From Erpobdella octoculata (Eukaryota; Annelida; Clitellata; Hirudinida; Erpobdellidae): a DNA stretch of 64,000 nucleotides. Below the pieces are notes generated by a model. The model saw nothing but the letters and a program-made list of their open reading frames with translations. It had not been told where the DNA came from and made no database searches. Shown here one piece after another: positions 49,391-62,026 of the stretch (positions are counted from its first letter, which is position 1; each line of letters opens with the position of its first letter). The translations under genes and the position numbers were made by a program. The stretch is taken from NCBI GenBank assembly GCA_963978895.1, contig OZ022243.1, positions 750,001 through 814,000 on the forward strand. The letters are read 5' to 3'.

Positions 49391-49616
49391 ATATAGGGTG
49401 GGCCAAAAAAAGTGAAATGGATCGCTGTTTTGTAATCAATTTTTCGACCACTTCTACAAGTCCAATTGACTTGAAAATTTCCAAACACATACCTATATTT
49501 CCGCTAACCATGCAATATTGTAAGATTTTATTTGGAAATATTTTGTCTAAATTTGAGATAATTATATTTGATTTTATAAAACCGTTTTAATTTATTTTGG
49601 CCCTCCCTGTATATAT
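49391..49616. mobile_element. Mariner/Tc1-like MITE (~225 bp)
   Basis: The left end TATATAGGGTGGGCCAAAA and the inverted right end TATATACAGGGAGGGCCAAAA match at (C)AGGGWGGGCCAAAA. Both are embedded in TA-rich flanks, consistent with a TA target duplication. No transposase is encoded. Confidence 0.75.
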
Positions 49617-50261
49617 TTAGCTCGTGGGCTGTCCAGTCTGTTTAACGTAACGGACCATTAAAGAATATGATCTTATTAAACCTGAGAAATAGTAGGTATC
49701 TGACTGTGAGTTACGCTTTCAGTTTTGCCTATCTGTGGTCAATCTTTAGGTATACCTAGTTAATATGTTAAATGAGGTACTCGTGCGGTTGGGTGTCAGC
49801 TTTAGCGGATACTGCACGGGCAGTACATTTTTTATGGTTCTCAAGCGGGCCGGGCTGGGACGGACCGGCCCGCAAAAAATCGGCCCGTTCAATACTCTAG
49901 TCAGCTGTGTTCTGGTCTTGGAAAATATTAAAAGGTAAAAAAACAATTACCTATGTGAGTATAAGAATAATATACCTAATAACTAATAATCATGTGCTCA
50001 CTCACAATTAATTGATTGAACAGAATAAATGTATTTCTTTTTAACAATTTAACACTATATTATCTAAAGTGCACAACAATTTATTTTGCAGTGTATTTCA
50101 AAGCCAAACAAGAAAACCTTTCTATGTAGAAAAAGTACGTGTTCGATTATTCGATATAATAATTTGTTTGCCGTGTGTCTAACGCAAGCAAACTATATAT
50201 GTCAAGAATTCTTGAAGTCAGTTTCAAACAACGATTATTAACCGGACAAGATTAATGTAGT

Positions 50262-50602
50262 CAGTGGCGGATCTATACTGCTTTGAGCGGGGAGCCAAAA
50301 ATGGCGGGAAAGGACAAAAAATGGCGGAAAAGGACAAAAATGGCAGAAGGCCAAAAACGACGGGGGCCAAAAACTCGGAAAGAACAAACATTTGATTTTA
50401 GATCCACAAACCTCACTGAAAAACAAAAGCCGTATGCTAAAAAATTTTTAACTTCTCTAAAAATTGGTCAAGTTTTCTTCTAAATTTAGTCCAATTGAAC
50501 TTTTTTTTACTTATTACTGGCTTTAAACGGAATTTCTCGTATTAATATTGTTAAAAAAATTAGTATCTCAAAAAAGATAAAACCATTTATGATCCGCCAC
50601 TG
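50262..50602. mobile_element. Non-autonomous hAT MITE (341 bp) with 8-bp target duplication
   Basis: The ends CAGTGGCGGATCTATA and (inverted right) CAGTGGCGGATCATAAA form terminal inverted repeats. They are flanked by AATGTAGT (50,254-50,261) and AATGCAGT (50,603-50,610). The element differs internally from the 45.7-kb one, so it is a separate subfamily. A further fragment with GGTTCTCAAGCGGGCCGGGC lies at about 49,835. Confidence 0.9.
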
Positions 50603-51257
50603 AATGCAGTTAGTGTATTGTATTATAGGTAGGTATTATAGTTGTAATTGTAGTTTATTATTGTAGCTTTGTAAGAAAAGCTCTATTAATTATGTTTACG
50701 GTACATTGTAGTAAGTTTACCTACAGCTAACCTGATTAGCTAATCGATGATATTTTTGCAGATTTGAACACCCACATTAGAAACTTGATGATTTCCAGAT
50801 TCCTCCGTTGAAACAGCTGTTGTTATATTTTTATACAAATTCCACAAATCTATCACATGTGAATTATATTCTTTCTTCTCTTTTTTTCGTCAGCTCAATA
50901 ATTGATGTCAAAAACCAGTTAAAACATGTATAATAAACAACAACCAATACGACGAGTTTTCTAAAAAAAAGACACGGCATACATATGTCATTTAACATGA
51001 TAAAAATAGTACAAAAAAACTATCGAAAAATGAAATTTGATAGTGTTGTGTGATTTGATACGGCACCTCCATTCTTAATCTAAATTCAGTTTTTCAACTG
51101 GTAGGAGATTTTGGTTCAAGTGTTATTAAGGAAGCGCAGGACCGAACGATAGATCGCTTCGTTTGCCATTTTTACATGTATTAATCTTTTTCGAATTCGT
51201 TCAGTTTTTTTTATTTACAATTTACGAACACTCGTTGCGAATTAAATCGAACGAATA

Positions 51258-54200
51258 ATGGCCGGAAACATGGGTATGGAGCAGTTGATACCGATCGTCA
51301 ACAAACTTCAAGACGCCTTCGCCTCACTGGGCGTACCGATCGGACTTGACTTGCCACAAATAGCCGTAGTCGGAAGCCAGAGTGCCGGAAAGAGTAGTGT
51401 CTTGGAGAATTTCGTTGGCCGGTGGGTGTTATGATATTTGCTTGATGAATAAATCATCTGGCTCTATATATTTTTATAATCGTCTATTTATCTATGTGTT
51501 ATTTATTTGATGTCTCCTTATTGAACGACATAATTTATATGTAATCTTTGAGAAACTTTAATGACACTAAATTGTTTTCATCAATAAAGAAAAAATGAAA
51601 ATTTTTATCAAGTTTTACCTTAATTATTAAATGTAGCTTCAAAGTTTCAAAGTAACATTAGATTAAGAGGTTTGAGTTTTAAGTCTTAAAGAAAGAAAGC
51701 CACATTTGCAGTTAAATATTCTGCATTTATTTGTGATTTTTACTCCTGTGATTCTTTCTGTTTATTTTAGAAATATATTTGTTGATGTCTTTCAATGGCA
51801 ATCTTCTTTTTTTTATGTCTTCAGGGATTTCTTGCCCAGAGGTTCAGGTATTGTTACAAGAAGACCTTTGGTGCTGCAGCTGATTAACTCCAAATCAGGT
51901 ACGATGAACTATTATTCTACTAGCTACTTTGGCAATCGTTTACTTTGACGGGTTGAAGTGGTTAGGGAAAGGTTCGCAACGGGACTACTGTTAGCTCATA
52001 ATGTGACTACTGTAGGCTCATAACGTGACTACTGTAAGCTCATAACGTGACTATTGTAGGTTCGTAACGTGGCCACTGTATGCCAAACCCGTAAAAGTAA
52101 AAGATTACCGCTACTTTTTATTATTTTTAGATTTTAAAGTAGCAACAAGTGTCTGCGGTAATAATTTGAAACATTAGCAACCCAACAAAGTACTCAGTGT
52201 GCAATTAATTCAATAGATATTGAGATTAAATAACGATTATAATGACCAGTTGAAAATACATTTTAATGTAAATTAGTAAATATTAAAAAAATTAAGATTT
52301 TCTTTTCGGGATAAATGAAATCATATATTTTGATGTTAAATTATACAACCAGCAAAGAATTTGCCTCTTACTTTTTATTTCCACTCGCAGAATATGCCGA
52401 GTTCTTACACTGCAAGGGAAAAATCTTCTCCGATTTCGACATGGTCAGGAAAGAGATCGAAGACGAGACGGAACGGCTCACCGGGAAGAACAAGGGGGTG
52501 TCTAACATACCCATCAATTTAAGAGTCTATTCTCCCCACGGTGAGAAAACCGCGTCGGCGAATTTGTGGTTATCTCGGTTTGAGTGGTCACTGCTTGCGG
52601 TGTACTGGGAGCACAACAGTGACTTAGCCTATAATTTTTACCATTAAATTACTAATTTATTTAACATTTTATTTATTCCACATTTAATTTATTTCACATT
52701 TAATTTATTTCGCATTTAATTTATTTCACATTTAATTTATTTCACATTTTATTTATTTCAGATTTTATTTATTTCAGATTTTATTTATTTCAGATTTTAT
52801 TTATTTCACATTTAATTTATTCCACATTTAATTTATTCCACATTTAATTTATTCCACATTTAATTTATTCCACACGAACGTCCGTTAATTTAAAACCGCT
52901 TTTCTTTCTTCCGTCCAGTCCTCAACCTGACGCTCATCGATCTCCCGGGAATGACGAAAGTGCCGGTCGGGGACCAACCGCCGGACATCGAAATCCAGAT
53001 CAGAAACATGCTCTTGGAGTTCATCGGAAAAGAAAACTGCCTCATATTGGCCATTTCGCCGGCCAATACGGACCTTGCCAATTCGGACGCTCTCAAGATA
53101 GCAAAGGAGGTCGATCCCCAAGGTCACTGTTTGCATTGATTTTAATTGACATGGGGCTGGGAAAGGTTTAGGGGTTTTGAAGGTTTTGTGTGTAAATGTA
53201 TGCTTGAATTCATAGCTTTGGATTGATGCAGTGACCGTTTGACCTCTTGGTGATGGATATAGCCGACCCTAGCCTAGCGTGGAATAGGGACGTTTTAAAA
53301 ATAAATGATTATTATTATTATTATTAAACAGCTGATAACACAACATATGTCAATCAAACTACATTAAGTAATAATGACGAAATCGCAGTTGTGGAATGAT
53401 GATGATAGACGATAATAGCCATGTTTAGGATGAGTGGAATCGAAAAACTAACGTTCACTCGTGTGTTTTTTTCCATCGATAACCGAACGCCCCCTCTCTC
53501 TCACTGGCACAGGTCTCCGGACGATTGGGGTGATCACGAAACTGGACCTCATGGACGAAGGTACGGACGCCAAGGAGATTTTAGAAAACAGGCTCCTCCC
53601 CCTCAGAAGAGGTTAGCCGGAGACGGAAGTATTCCTGGTTGTGATGATAATTAAAAACGTTCAATTGCAAATTAATTATTTATTAATAGTAATGTTTCAT
53701 AATTAATTAAAAGCATTCTGTTGTAAATTAATTATTTATTAATAGTAATATTTCATAATTTAATTAAAAGCGTTCTTTTGTAAATTAATTATTTATTAAT
53801 AGTAATATTTAAATTGTTTTCGGTTGATTTCCTTCCGTCGTTCGTGCAGGATACATCGGAATCGTCAACCGGAGTCAGAAAGACATCGACGGGAAGAAGG
53901 ACATCCGGTCCGCCATGGCGGCCGAAAGGAAGTTCTTCCTCAGCCATCCCTCGTACAGGTGAGTCGTTCTTCAGGTGTCGATCGGTCCAGGTGAATTTTT
54001 TTACGAGTAAGTATATTACTGCCGTGAAGAGTCACTGACTCGTCGTAGCCACTCAGGTGTCTATCGGTCCAGGTGAATTTTTTATGAGTAAGTATATTAC
54101 TGCCGTAAAGAGTCAATGATTCGTCTTAGCCACTTATCCGTATACGTAGATGAGTGTGGTAAAAGGGCACAATCGGTGACCCCGGGTTAGGGGTAGGGTT

Positions 54201-54965
54201 AGGGCCGGGGTCACTGATTGTGCGTTTTTACCGGCGAGTGTTTGCAATCGTTGTTTTAAAAAACGAAAAAAAAGAGCAAAGGGTCATTACAAACAGTTGA
54301 CCTGGTTGTACCCTGGGTATGGGGGGTCTCTGGCGTTGATCACGTGATCTTAACGTGTTTACCGTGGGGACGTATCTCATTCTTTCTTCTCTTCTTCTTC
54401 TACAGGCACATGGCTGACAGAATGGGCTCAAACTACCTGCAGAAAGTGCTTAACCAGCAGCTGACGAATCACATCAGAGCCACGCTGCCCACCTTGCGCA
54501 ACAAGCTTCAGACGCAGCTGATGTCGATGGAGAGAGAGGTGGAAGAGTACAAGAACTTCAGGCCAGACGATCCGACGCGCAAGACCAAGGCTCTCATGCA
54601 GTGAGTGTCGGTGGTGGGGGGGTCTGTGGTGTTGGCTATGTGATTGTATTGGGTACGCTCTGCATTGCTGGCAGTCAGAGTGGCAGGTGTAGGTGGAAAT
54701 GAGCTGGTCTTAGGAAGCTGGAGGCGATGAAGTTTAATTGGAGAGAGAGAGAGGGCTTATTACTCAGCAGTTTCTTGTGTCTTGGCTGTTAACGGAATAT
54801 ATATACATAATTAATTTTTTAATCTTCGTGAAATTGGATTAATTTGCAGTCTGTTATTTTTGTTCATTCTGTTTCTTGTAATTAACTAATTACATTTAAT
54901 TCGTCTAATTAGTTTCGTTGTCATTTCTACCAATAAATTGGTTTCTATTCACGCAACTTATTAGC

Positions 54966-55005
<40 letters not shown>

Positions 55006-58000
55006 GTGATTAACTTATTACATCACTACCACCAGGATGGTTACGACCTTCAACTCCGACCTCGAGAAGTCCATAGAAGGCTCGGGTTCAGAGGTTAACA
55101 CGCAGGAGCTGTCCGGAGGAGCGAAGATCAACAAGATCTTTCACGAGAGGTTCCCCTTCGAGATCGTCAAGGCTAGTTTTTTCCGTCTGTTCTGATTAAG
55201 TTCTCGGGGGGAAGGTGGCGGGGGGAGTTCGGTGGCGACTAAGGATGAAGATGTGACAATGCACTGGTTTATTGTTAGTGTTCTTATTGGAACTGGTCTA
55301 ATGTAAGACTAGATTTTCTGACGGAGACCATGATCTCCAGTGGAGACCCTGACCTCCGGCGGCACTAGCCGATTCCGAGTCGTGTTTCCCAGTATCGACT
55401 CATCTGGACGCTGTTTTAATCGATGATTTACGCTCGATTGATTCCAGATTGAATATGACGAGAAGGAATTAAGGAGGGAGATCACGTACGCCATCAAGAA
55501 CATTCACGGAATCAGGTAGATTGAAGTAGATTCATTGATTCATTGATTTATTGATTTATTTATTTGTTTATTGATAGTATATTAGTTTATTGATTGTCTA
55601 TTATTTAATTACCATGTTTATTATTTATATATTGGTTTAGTTTTTAGCTAAATAGTTTATTTATTGGCTGTTTAGTTAGCCAATCAGTTTATTTATATTG
55701 GTTTGATTTCTTAACCATTTTGTTTACACCGATTATTTATTTATTTTTTGGACAATGTTTAACGTGTCGCTAATCGTTAGACTTCAAAGGGTTCTTTGCG
55801 GAGGTAGCCTACTTCTTTAGCAATGCGAGTGAACTCCTCGCTTAAGGGAGTTACGCTGGTGACGCCGGCGAGGTTCAAACTGTCGACCTAACGATCGACA
55901 GGCGAACGCTCTACCGCTCTGATTTATTTCATTGATTACATAATCAATTAGTTTCTTTGTTTGCTAAATTGTTAACCAATTATTTTATTTCTTTTAGATT
56001 TTATTGGTTTGTTAAATTTTTAGAAATTTTAATCCAACTCGGTCTGGCGTTTTTTTAAATTATTTTCTCTTAATTTCACCTCACCCCCCGGCGACCTCCC
56101 ACCACCCCCCGTACATTATCGGTTTTCTCCCCACCTTTCAGGACGGGTCTCTTCACCCCCGACATGGCGTTCGAGACGATCGTGAAGAAGCAGATAGAGA
56201 GGCTGAAAACCCCGTGCATCAAATGCGTCGACCTCGTCGTCAGCGAACTCAACGGGGTCATTCACAAGTGCACCGAAAAGGTCTTTAGTTATTTTATTTT
56301 TTTTTTACGAGATTTAATCACAAAATCGCAGAATTTATCCGTTTATCGTTGCTTCGTTGATAATTTTTTTTTATCTTTCTTGTTGTACCTTTGTTTGTCT
56401 TTTTGTGTGTGTGTGTTTGTCTTACCGCATTTCTTGCTGTCTTTTTTCTCTGAAGACTCATTAATTATCATTATTTTTGTATCATTTTTTTCTATTTTTC
56501 TTTTTCTCCCTCTACCTTCTCCAGATTCTATATTTGAATTTTTCATTCGTCAACAACATCATCTCTATTTTCTGTCTTTCATCACCTGATCATCCCACTT
56601 CCCAACACGTTGGCTCGCTAACTAGTAATAGACCTCCCCCTCTTTTTTTCTCCCTACCCCAACCACCGCAGATGACCAGGTACCCCCACCTGCGAGAGGA
56701 GACGGAGAGGATCGTGAGCACGAAGATCCGGGAAGACGAGCAGAGGACCAAAGATCAAGTCGGTCTCTTCGTTGACATTCAACTCTCCTACATGAACACC
56801 AATCACGAGGACTTCATTGGATTCGCCAAGTTAGATATTTTCTTTCGTTTCATTCGTTTTTATATGTGTTTATCTATATTTTAGGTTATTTATTTTATTT
56901 GAGATTATTTATTTTATTTTAGGTTATTTATTTGTTTTAGATTATTTATTTTATTTGAGATTATTTATTTTATTTTTGATTATTTATTTTATTTTTGATT
57001 ATTTATTTTATTTTTGATTATTTATTTTATTTGAGATTATTTATTTTATTTTAGATTATTTATTTTATTTGAGATTATTTATTTTATTTGAGATTATTTA
57101 TTTTATTTTAGGTTATTTATTTTATTTGAGATTATTTATTTTATTTGAGATTATTTATTTTATTTTAGATTATTTATTTTATTTGAGATTATTTATTTTA
57201 GATTATTTATTTTATTTTAGATTATTTATTTTATTTTAGATTATTCTGTTTCTTTTAGATTATTTTATTTGTTTTATATTATTTTTTATAATCAACTTAA
57301 TTCTATTTTATTTTATGATGCTGTCGTTCTTAAAGTAGATAACGTGTTTTCTGTTTGCAACAACATCTCACGAGTTGTTCTCGTTTCAGTGCCCAACAGC
57401 GATCGGATACGACCGTGAAGAAGAAGCTCACGAATCAGGTGATTATGATTATAGTTGTGATGGTGATGGTTATGATATTTGCAGTTGTGGTGGTGATAAT
57501 GATGATATTTATGTTTGTGATGATAAGATATTTATGGTTGTGATGATGATGATTATGATATTTATGGTTGCGATGATGATGATGATTATGATATTTATGG
57601 TTGTGATGATGATGATGATGATTATGATATTTATGGTTGCAATGATGATGATTATGATATTTATGGTTGTGATGATGATGATGGTTATGATATTTATGGT
57701 TGCAACGATGATGATTATGATATTTATGGTTGTGATGATGATGATTAGGATATTTATGGTTGCAATGATGATGATGATTATGATATTTATGATTGTGATG
57801 ATGATGATAACTATGATATTTATGGTTGTGCTTAGGTCAACTCAGTCAAATGAGTACCGGTGGTTCCACTGGGGATGAATAAATCGATCGAGGCGCTGAA
57901 TACGGCTGCCTGCATCGCAGTGGTCTTGAAATCGATTCGTCGGTATAACGCCACTATAATATCGTCGGGATCTTTATCTTATCTCTATTGCTTGTAGTGA

Positions 58001-60785
58001 TTACGGCGACAAGAGAAGATAAGACGACTACAATAATGTTAATGAAATAGAACGAGTTTTTAGCAATAGCGGTGATGATGATCGTAGCGGCAGTATTGAT
58101 AACGATGAATTAGAGTCCAATAAAATCGATGATGCAGGTGATCAGGAAAGGCTGGCTGACCATACACAACATCAGTTTCATCCGGGGACACAGGGAGTTC
58201 TGGTTCGTCCTGACGGCGGAAAGTCTCATGTGGTTCAAAGACGATGAGGTGAGCGGGTCGAAGATGGGTCGACGGGGGGGGGGGGGGGTTGGGTTACTGA
58301 ATTATGGATAGTTTGTGGGTTGGTGGGTGGGTAAGTAGATTAAAGGGGGGGGTGAGTGGTTAAAGGATAGATGGTTTGCTTTGTGGTTGGGTAAAGAGAT
58401 TACTGGGTGGGTGAGTGGTTAAATGATGGATAGTTTTGTGGGTGAGTGGTTAAAGGGTCGATGGTTTGGTGGGTAAGTAGATTAGAGGTTGGGTGGGTAG
58501 TTAAATGATGGATGGTTTTGTGGGTGGGTGTATGAGTGCACTAAAAAATGAATATATAGGTTACATCTAAGTGGGTTTATAATCGCATAAACAAGCTGCA
58601 ACAGTGTTGAGTATTTTCAAATGAATTTAGGACCTTCTAATAATAACAACCGTGTTTATTATTTTTATCTATCTATATATATATATATATCACCACTTAA
58701 TCATCGTTAACCAGGAAAAAGATAAGAAGTACATGCTTCCTCTGGACAATCTCAAGATAAGGGACATGGAGAGCGGCTTCATGTCTAAGCGAATCGTCTT
58801 CGGTCTATTCAACACCGAGGGAAGGTCAGTCGGAGGAGCAGCCTGTTACATTATCATAATTAGCTAGCTTACATCATAATGATGTGCTGGCATACATTAT
58901 TTTAATGAGCTAGCTTACATTATTTTAATGAGCTACTAACATTATTATAATGAGCTAGCATACATTATTATAATGAGCTAGCCTACATTATTTTAATGAG
59001 CTAGCTCATATTATTCTAATGAGCTAGCCTACATTATTGTAATGGTTATAATGAGCAATGCATACATTATTATTGACAATATCCATGAAATTAATTTGAA
59101 TAATTCATTTTTAAGGAACGTCTACAAGGAGTTCAAAAACCTGGAACTGTCTGCCGAGAACCAGGAGGATGCGGACAGCTGGAAGGCCTCCTTCCTCAGG
59201 GCTGGCGTCTATCCGGAAAAGAAGTCGGACGAAAACGACGAAGATGTTAGTATTTTTCCGACAGCTGTGAGACGTTTTTCGTTTTGCATCGTAGTTTCTA
59301 TCGGGCGTGGCTTCACTGCTACTTCCAAAATGAGCTGTGCTGATCATTTACTTTTTTTCTCACACCTTGGGGCTTAATTTTGTCAATTTTAATATATTAT
59401 GATTATATTATAACTTTATTTTTCCATTTCACTCGATCGCCGTCAACCTCGTTTCCGATCCGCGAGCAGACGAGAGAGGATCTGGGCAAGTCCGATCCCA
59501 TGCTGGAGAGACAGGTGGAGATCATAAGAGCACTCGTGGCGTCGTACCTGGGCATAGTCAACAAAATGACCAAGGATCTCGTCCCGAAGACCATCATGCA
59601 CCTGCTCGTCAAAAAGGTGGGGTCCGGTCTGTTGATTTTATTAGTTTCAAATGAACACGACGTGAATATTAATTAGAGACGTAAATATTAAGTAGAGAGA
59701 GTTGATAGATAAGTGATTCTGATAGTCCTGATTATATCTGATTAATTTGTATATTGTTAGGAGTAATTTTAGTAGTTTATTTGATAAATTTGCATTTATG
59801 AATTATATTGTTCATGAAAATATTTTACAGTTGAACGAATTCATCGGTACGGAACTCCTGGCGCACCTGTATTCCGGAGACGCGGTGAGTCACCTGTTTG
59901 TAAATGCAACACGTGCGAACGTGCGCGTGTGTGGTTTTCTGTGGCGTCACGCTTCGTAATTGCCGTTCATCGCGATCTCACAAATCTTTCCCCCTTTCTA
60001 CTTTTTTTTTGGCTGATTCGTTTCAGAACTCCCTCATGGAAGAATCTGCCGAGGAGGCCATGCGCCGAGAAGAGATCCTTCGGATGTACCACGCCACTAA
60101 GGATGCCCTCGCCATCATCGGCGACGTTACCAGCAAGACCGTGGCCACGCCCGTGCCGCCGCCCGTGGACGACGACTGGATCAAGTCCGAGCCCACGGCT
60201 CCGTCGCAGCCTACCGTACCCAGCAAGCCGGCCGGGGGTTTCGGAGCGATAGTCAACGGGTATGTTTTCAAAAACGGTGTTCTACCATTGGCGTCAGTTG
60301 TTTGGATACAGTTGATCATTTCGATTAATCAGGCCTTCCTCTTCGAGCATGCCAGCTCGTCCGGCTCCCATTGCCCCAGCGGGCAGGTCATCCAAGGGAG
60401 TATCCGTTGCAGGGGTCGTGTTGAGCAACCCCAGTGTTGCCATCCCTACTGGTTTGCCCCCACCTCTCATACCAAGGTGGTTTTTAATTATGTTAATTTG
60501 TTATTATGGTTATTTTTTTATTTTATTGTTATTGTTGTTTTTGTTGTTGTTGTTGTTATTTGTAAGCTTATTTCTTGCAGCATTTTATTATCAGTTACTT
60601 TTATAACGCATGTGCAAAACCTTCTCGTTAAATATCATGAATATTTAAAAACTATTTAATATAAATGATATGAGTTCTTTGTTTAATTTGAATTAAAATG
60701 TGGATTTTATTTTATTTTTTTTTGTTTTAGTCGCCCAGGGAGCACCACGGGTCCTCCGAGGATACCCGACCGACCCTCAAAGTGA
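51258..60785 (+). CDS. DNM/shi homologue: Dynamin (classical, membrane-fission GTPase)
   Basis: Twenty coding exons: 51258-51421, 51825-51898, 52391-52540, 52919-53122, 53513-53611, 53850-53958, 54406-54600, 55036-55171, 55448-55515, 56142-56280, 56672-56829, 57390-57438, 58138-58248, 58715-58824, 59116-59245, 59470-59616, 59831-59884, 60027-60259, 60333-60476, 60731-60785. All phases join, giving 842 aa, the usual dynamin length. G1 GSQSAGKSS (39-47), switch-I T66, G3 DLPG (137-140), G4 TKLD (206-209) and G5 NRSQ (237-240) are intact. Middle/stalk follows to about 500, PH domain at about 517-630 ([22 protein letters not shown]), GED at about 640-738, then a short proline-rich tail ending PRIPDRPSK with SH3-ligand-like PxxP/PSRPG motifs. 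It assembles on necks of endocytic pits and cuts them on GTP hydrolysis. Intron 8 appears to use a GC donor (55,172). Several introns carry private tandem repeats. Confidence 0.97.
51965..52085. repeat. ~22-bp minisatellite in dynamin intron 2
   Basis: About five units of TAACGTGACTACTGTAGGCT type with small substitutions. Confidence 0.8.
52645..52875. repeat. ~18-bp minisatellite in dynamin intron 3
   Basis: CACATTTAATTTATTTC/TTCC units, about 12 copies, with CAGATTTTATTTATTT variants in the middle. Confidence 0.88.
53225..53332 (+). mobile_element. Retroposon-like 3' tail ending in (ATT)n
   Basis: CCTAGCGTGGAATAGGGACG followed by TTTTAAAAATAAATG and (ATT)n resembles 3' ends of L2/RTE-like elements that terminate in short tandem units. 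It lies in dynamin intron 4. Confidence 0.45.
53971..54133. repeat. ~80-bp tandem duplication in dynamin intron 6
   Basis: Two copies carry CAGGTGTCGATCGGTCCAGG / CAGGTGTCTATCGGTCCAGG and AGTAAGTATATTACTGCCGT. Confidence 0.85.
54158..54232. mobile_element. 75-bp palindromic element with telomere-like loop
   Basis: About 28-nt inverted arms, GGTAAAA...GCACAATCGGTGACCCCGG and its near-complement, with a few mismatches. The ~18-nt loop contains TTAGGGGTAGGGTTAGGG. The flanks GAGTGT and GCGAGTGT may be a target duplication. It looks like a very short MITE in dynamin intron 6. Confidence 0.6.
54966..55003. repeat. (AAT)n microsatellite
   Basis: Pure trinucleotide repeat in dynamin intron 7. Confidence 0.95.
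55780..55921 (-). mobile_element. tRNA-derived SINE, copy 2
   Basis: Minus-strand copy of the family at 43,473. It starts CAGAGCGGTAGAGCGTTCGC, with B-box-like CAGTTTGAACCTC, then GGCGTCACCAGCGTAACTCC. It has about 14 extra bases (GAGGAGTTCACTCG) before CATTGCTAAAG compared with copy 1. It lies in dynamin intron 9. Confidence 0.8.
56880..57262. repeat. ~18-20-bp minisatellite in dynamin intron 11
   Basis: GATTATTTATTTTATTT with TTGA/TTAG linkers, about 20 copies. Confidence 0.9.
57455..57835. repeat. ~27-30-bp minisatellite in dynamin intron 12
   Basis: ATGATATTTATGGTTG/C followed by two to four GAT units, about 12 copies. The forward frame across it reads Met/Ile/Phe/Val repeats. The adjoining 57,835-57,990 (TCAGTCAAATGAGTACCGGT) looks retroposon-derived. 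Confidence 0.9.
58260..58535. repeat. G-rich minisatellite in dynamin intron 13
   Basis: Degenerate GGGTGGGTGAGTGGTTAAA and GATGGATGGTTTGT units follow a poly-G run at 58,275-58,288. Confidence 0.8.
58855..59045. repeat. ~23-bp minisatellite in dynamin intron 14
   Basis: ACATTATTTTAATGAGCTAG units, about eight copies. Confidence 0.88.
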
Positions 60786-60954
60786 AACATTGAACAGCTC
60801 ATGCAATTGTGGGGGCGAGCCACCGAACTCTACTGTCATGACCTTCTTAGTTCATACAAGATGCTTTATTATTTTTTTGTAATTTTACATTCTTTTTGGT
60901 TTGGTTGCTTTTTTGCAAATCTCTATTTCATTCGTTTTGTTATTTTCTTTCTCC

Positions 60955-60985
<31 letters not shown>

Positions 60986-62020
60986 ATTCTCTCTGTTGCA
61001 TCTAGGCTATTTGTTATATTTTTAATTACTGAAATAATTTATTCGTCACATAATTTAATTTGGCCTTTCTCCTTTAAAGAATTACTTGGTCGGTTTCTCA
61101 TCTTTATCTCTTCTGATTGGTAAAAAAAAACTATGCATAGACGATACATCATTCATTATGAGCAATGACTAGTAAATGTTAATATTATGCTAAGCATTTG
61201 CACTTTACATTATAATATTTTAATGATGATGCTAATTATTCTGGTCACAGTGGTGATGGCTGGTTGTGCCGAAGGCAATTGGTGGTGGTTGGTAGGCTGT
61301 TGTCATAGCGATTTGATTCGTAATTATTTTGCATATATTGCATTATCATATTTATATAGTTATTGTAATTAAAAATATTGTAATTAATTATTGGCGCGTA
61401 ATTATTTTGTAGTTAATGGAATATTATATTTTCAGCATTTATTATTGTAGTTATATTATAAATTGCAGTTTCTAGTAGTAGTGGTTATTATTATCGTTAT
61501 TGTTATTAATGTTAAATTTGTTTTAATGTATAATTTTATTATTCCACGATTAATAATAATGCATCTTTTATTGACGTATCTTCAATTATCTTTTGCTGTA
61601 CCGAAGAATGAGAACGACCATGATGTCTCGCAACTGGGGAAAACCAGATTTCTGTGTTATCATTTGTGGACATCGTCTATATATATATATGTTTGTGTGT
61701 GTGTGTGTGTTGCATTGCTAGTTCTAGTGTCTATCTATCATGATCTTTTTCTGTGATGATGATGATGATGAGTACAAATTATGAAGGAGGAAGGTCTCAC
61801 GTGCTTCTAATTATAGTTATATATTTTATGAATGTATTATTATTATTATCATCATTATTATATAAACACTATGCATTATCTTTATGCGTGATGCTCGAAT
61901 TGAATTGAATCTGACGTTTAACTTTTCGGCTTCTGCTCCGAAGTGCCCGACCGTGGTGGAGGGAGGGGGCCAGTCGTCAAGCCCCGTGGCCTGCCAGCCC
62001 TGTCGTGAATTGGCTCGGCC
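60786..62020 (+). other. Putative dynamin 3' untranslated region
   Basis: AT-rich sequence with a CT run (60,955-60,985), a short (TA)/(GT) tract (61,680-61,710) and a GC-rich block at about 61,930-62,010. No gene is seen. Confidence 0.5.
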
Positions 62021-62026
62021 AATAAA
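62021..62026 (+). terminator. Candidate polyadenylation signal of dynamin
   Basis: AATAAA follows the GC-rich block and precedes an A-run. It lies about 1.2 kb after the stop codon. Confidence 0.4.

Noticed and set aside
53421..54038. Frames at 53,421-53,654 and 53,814-54,038
   Set aside because: They overlap dynamin exons 5 and 6 in the wrong frame.
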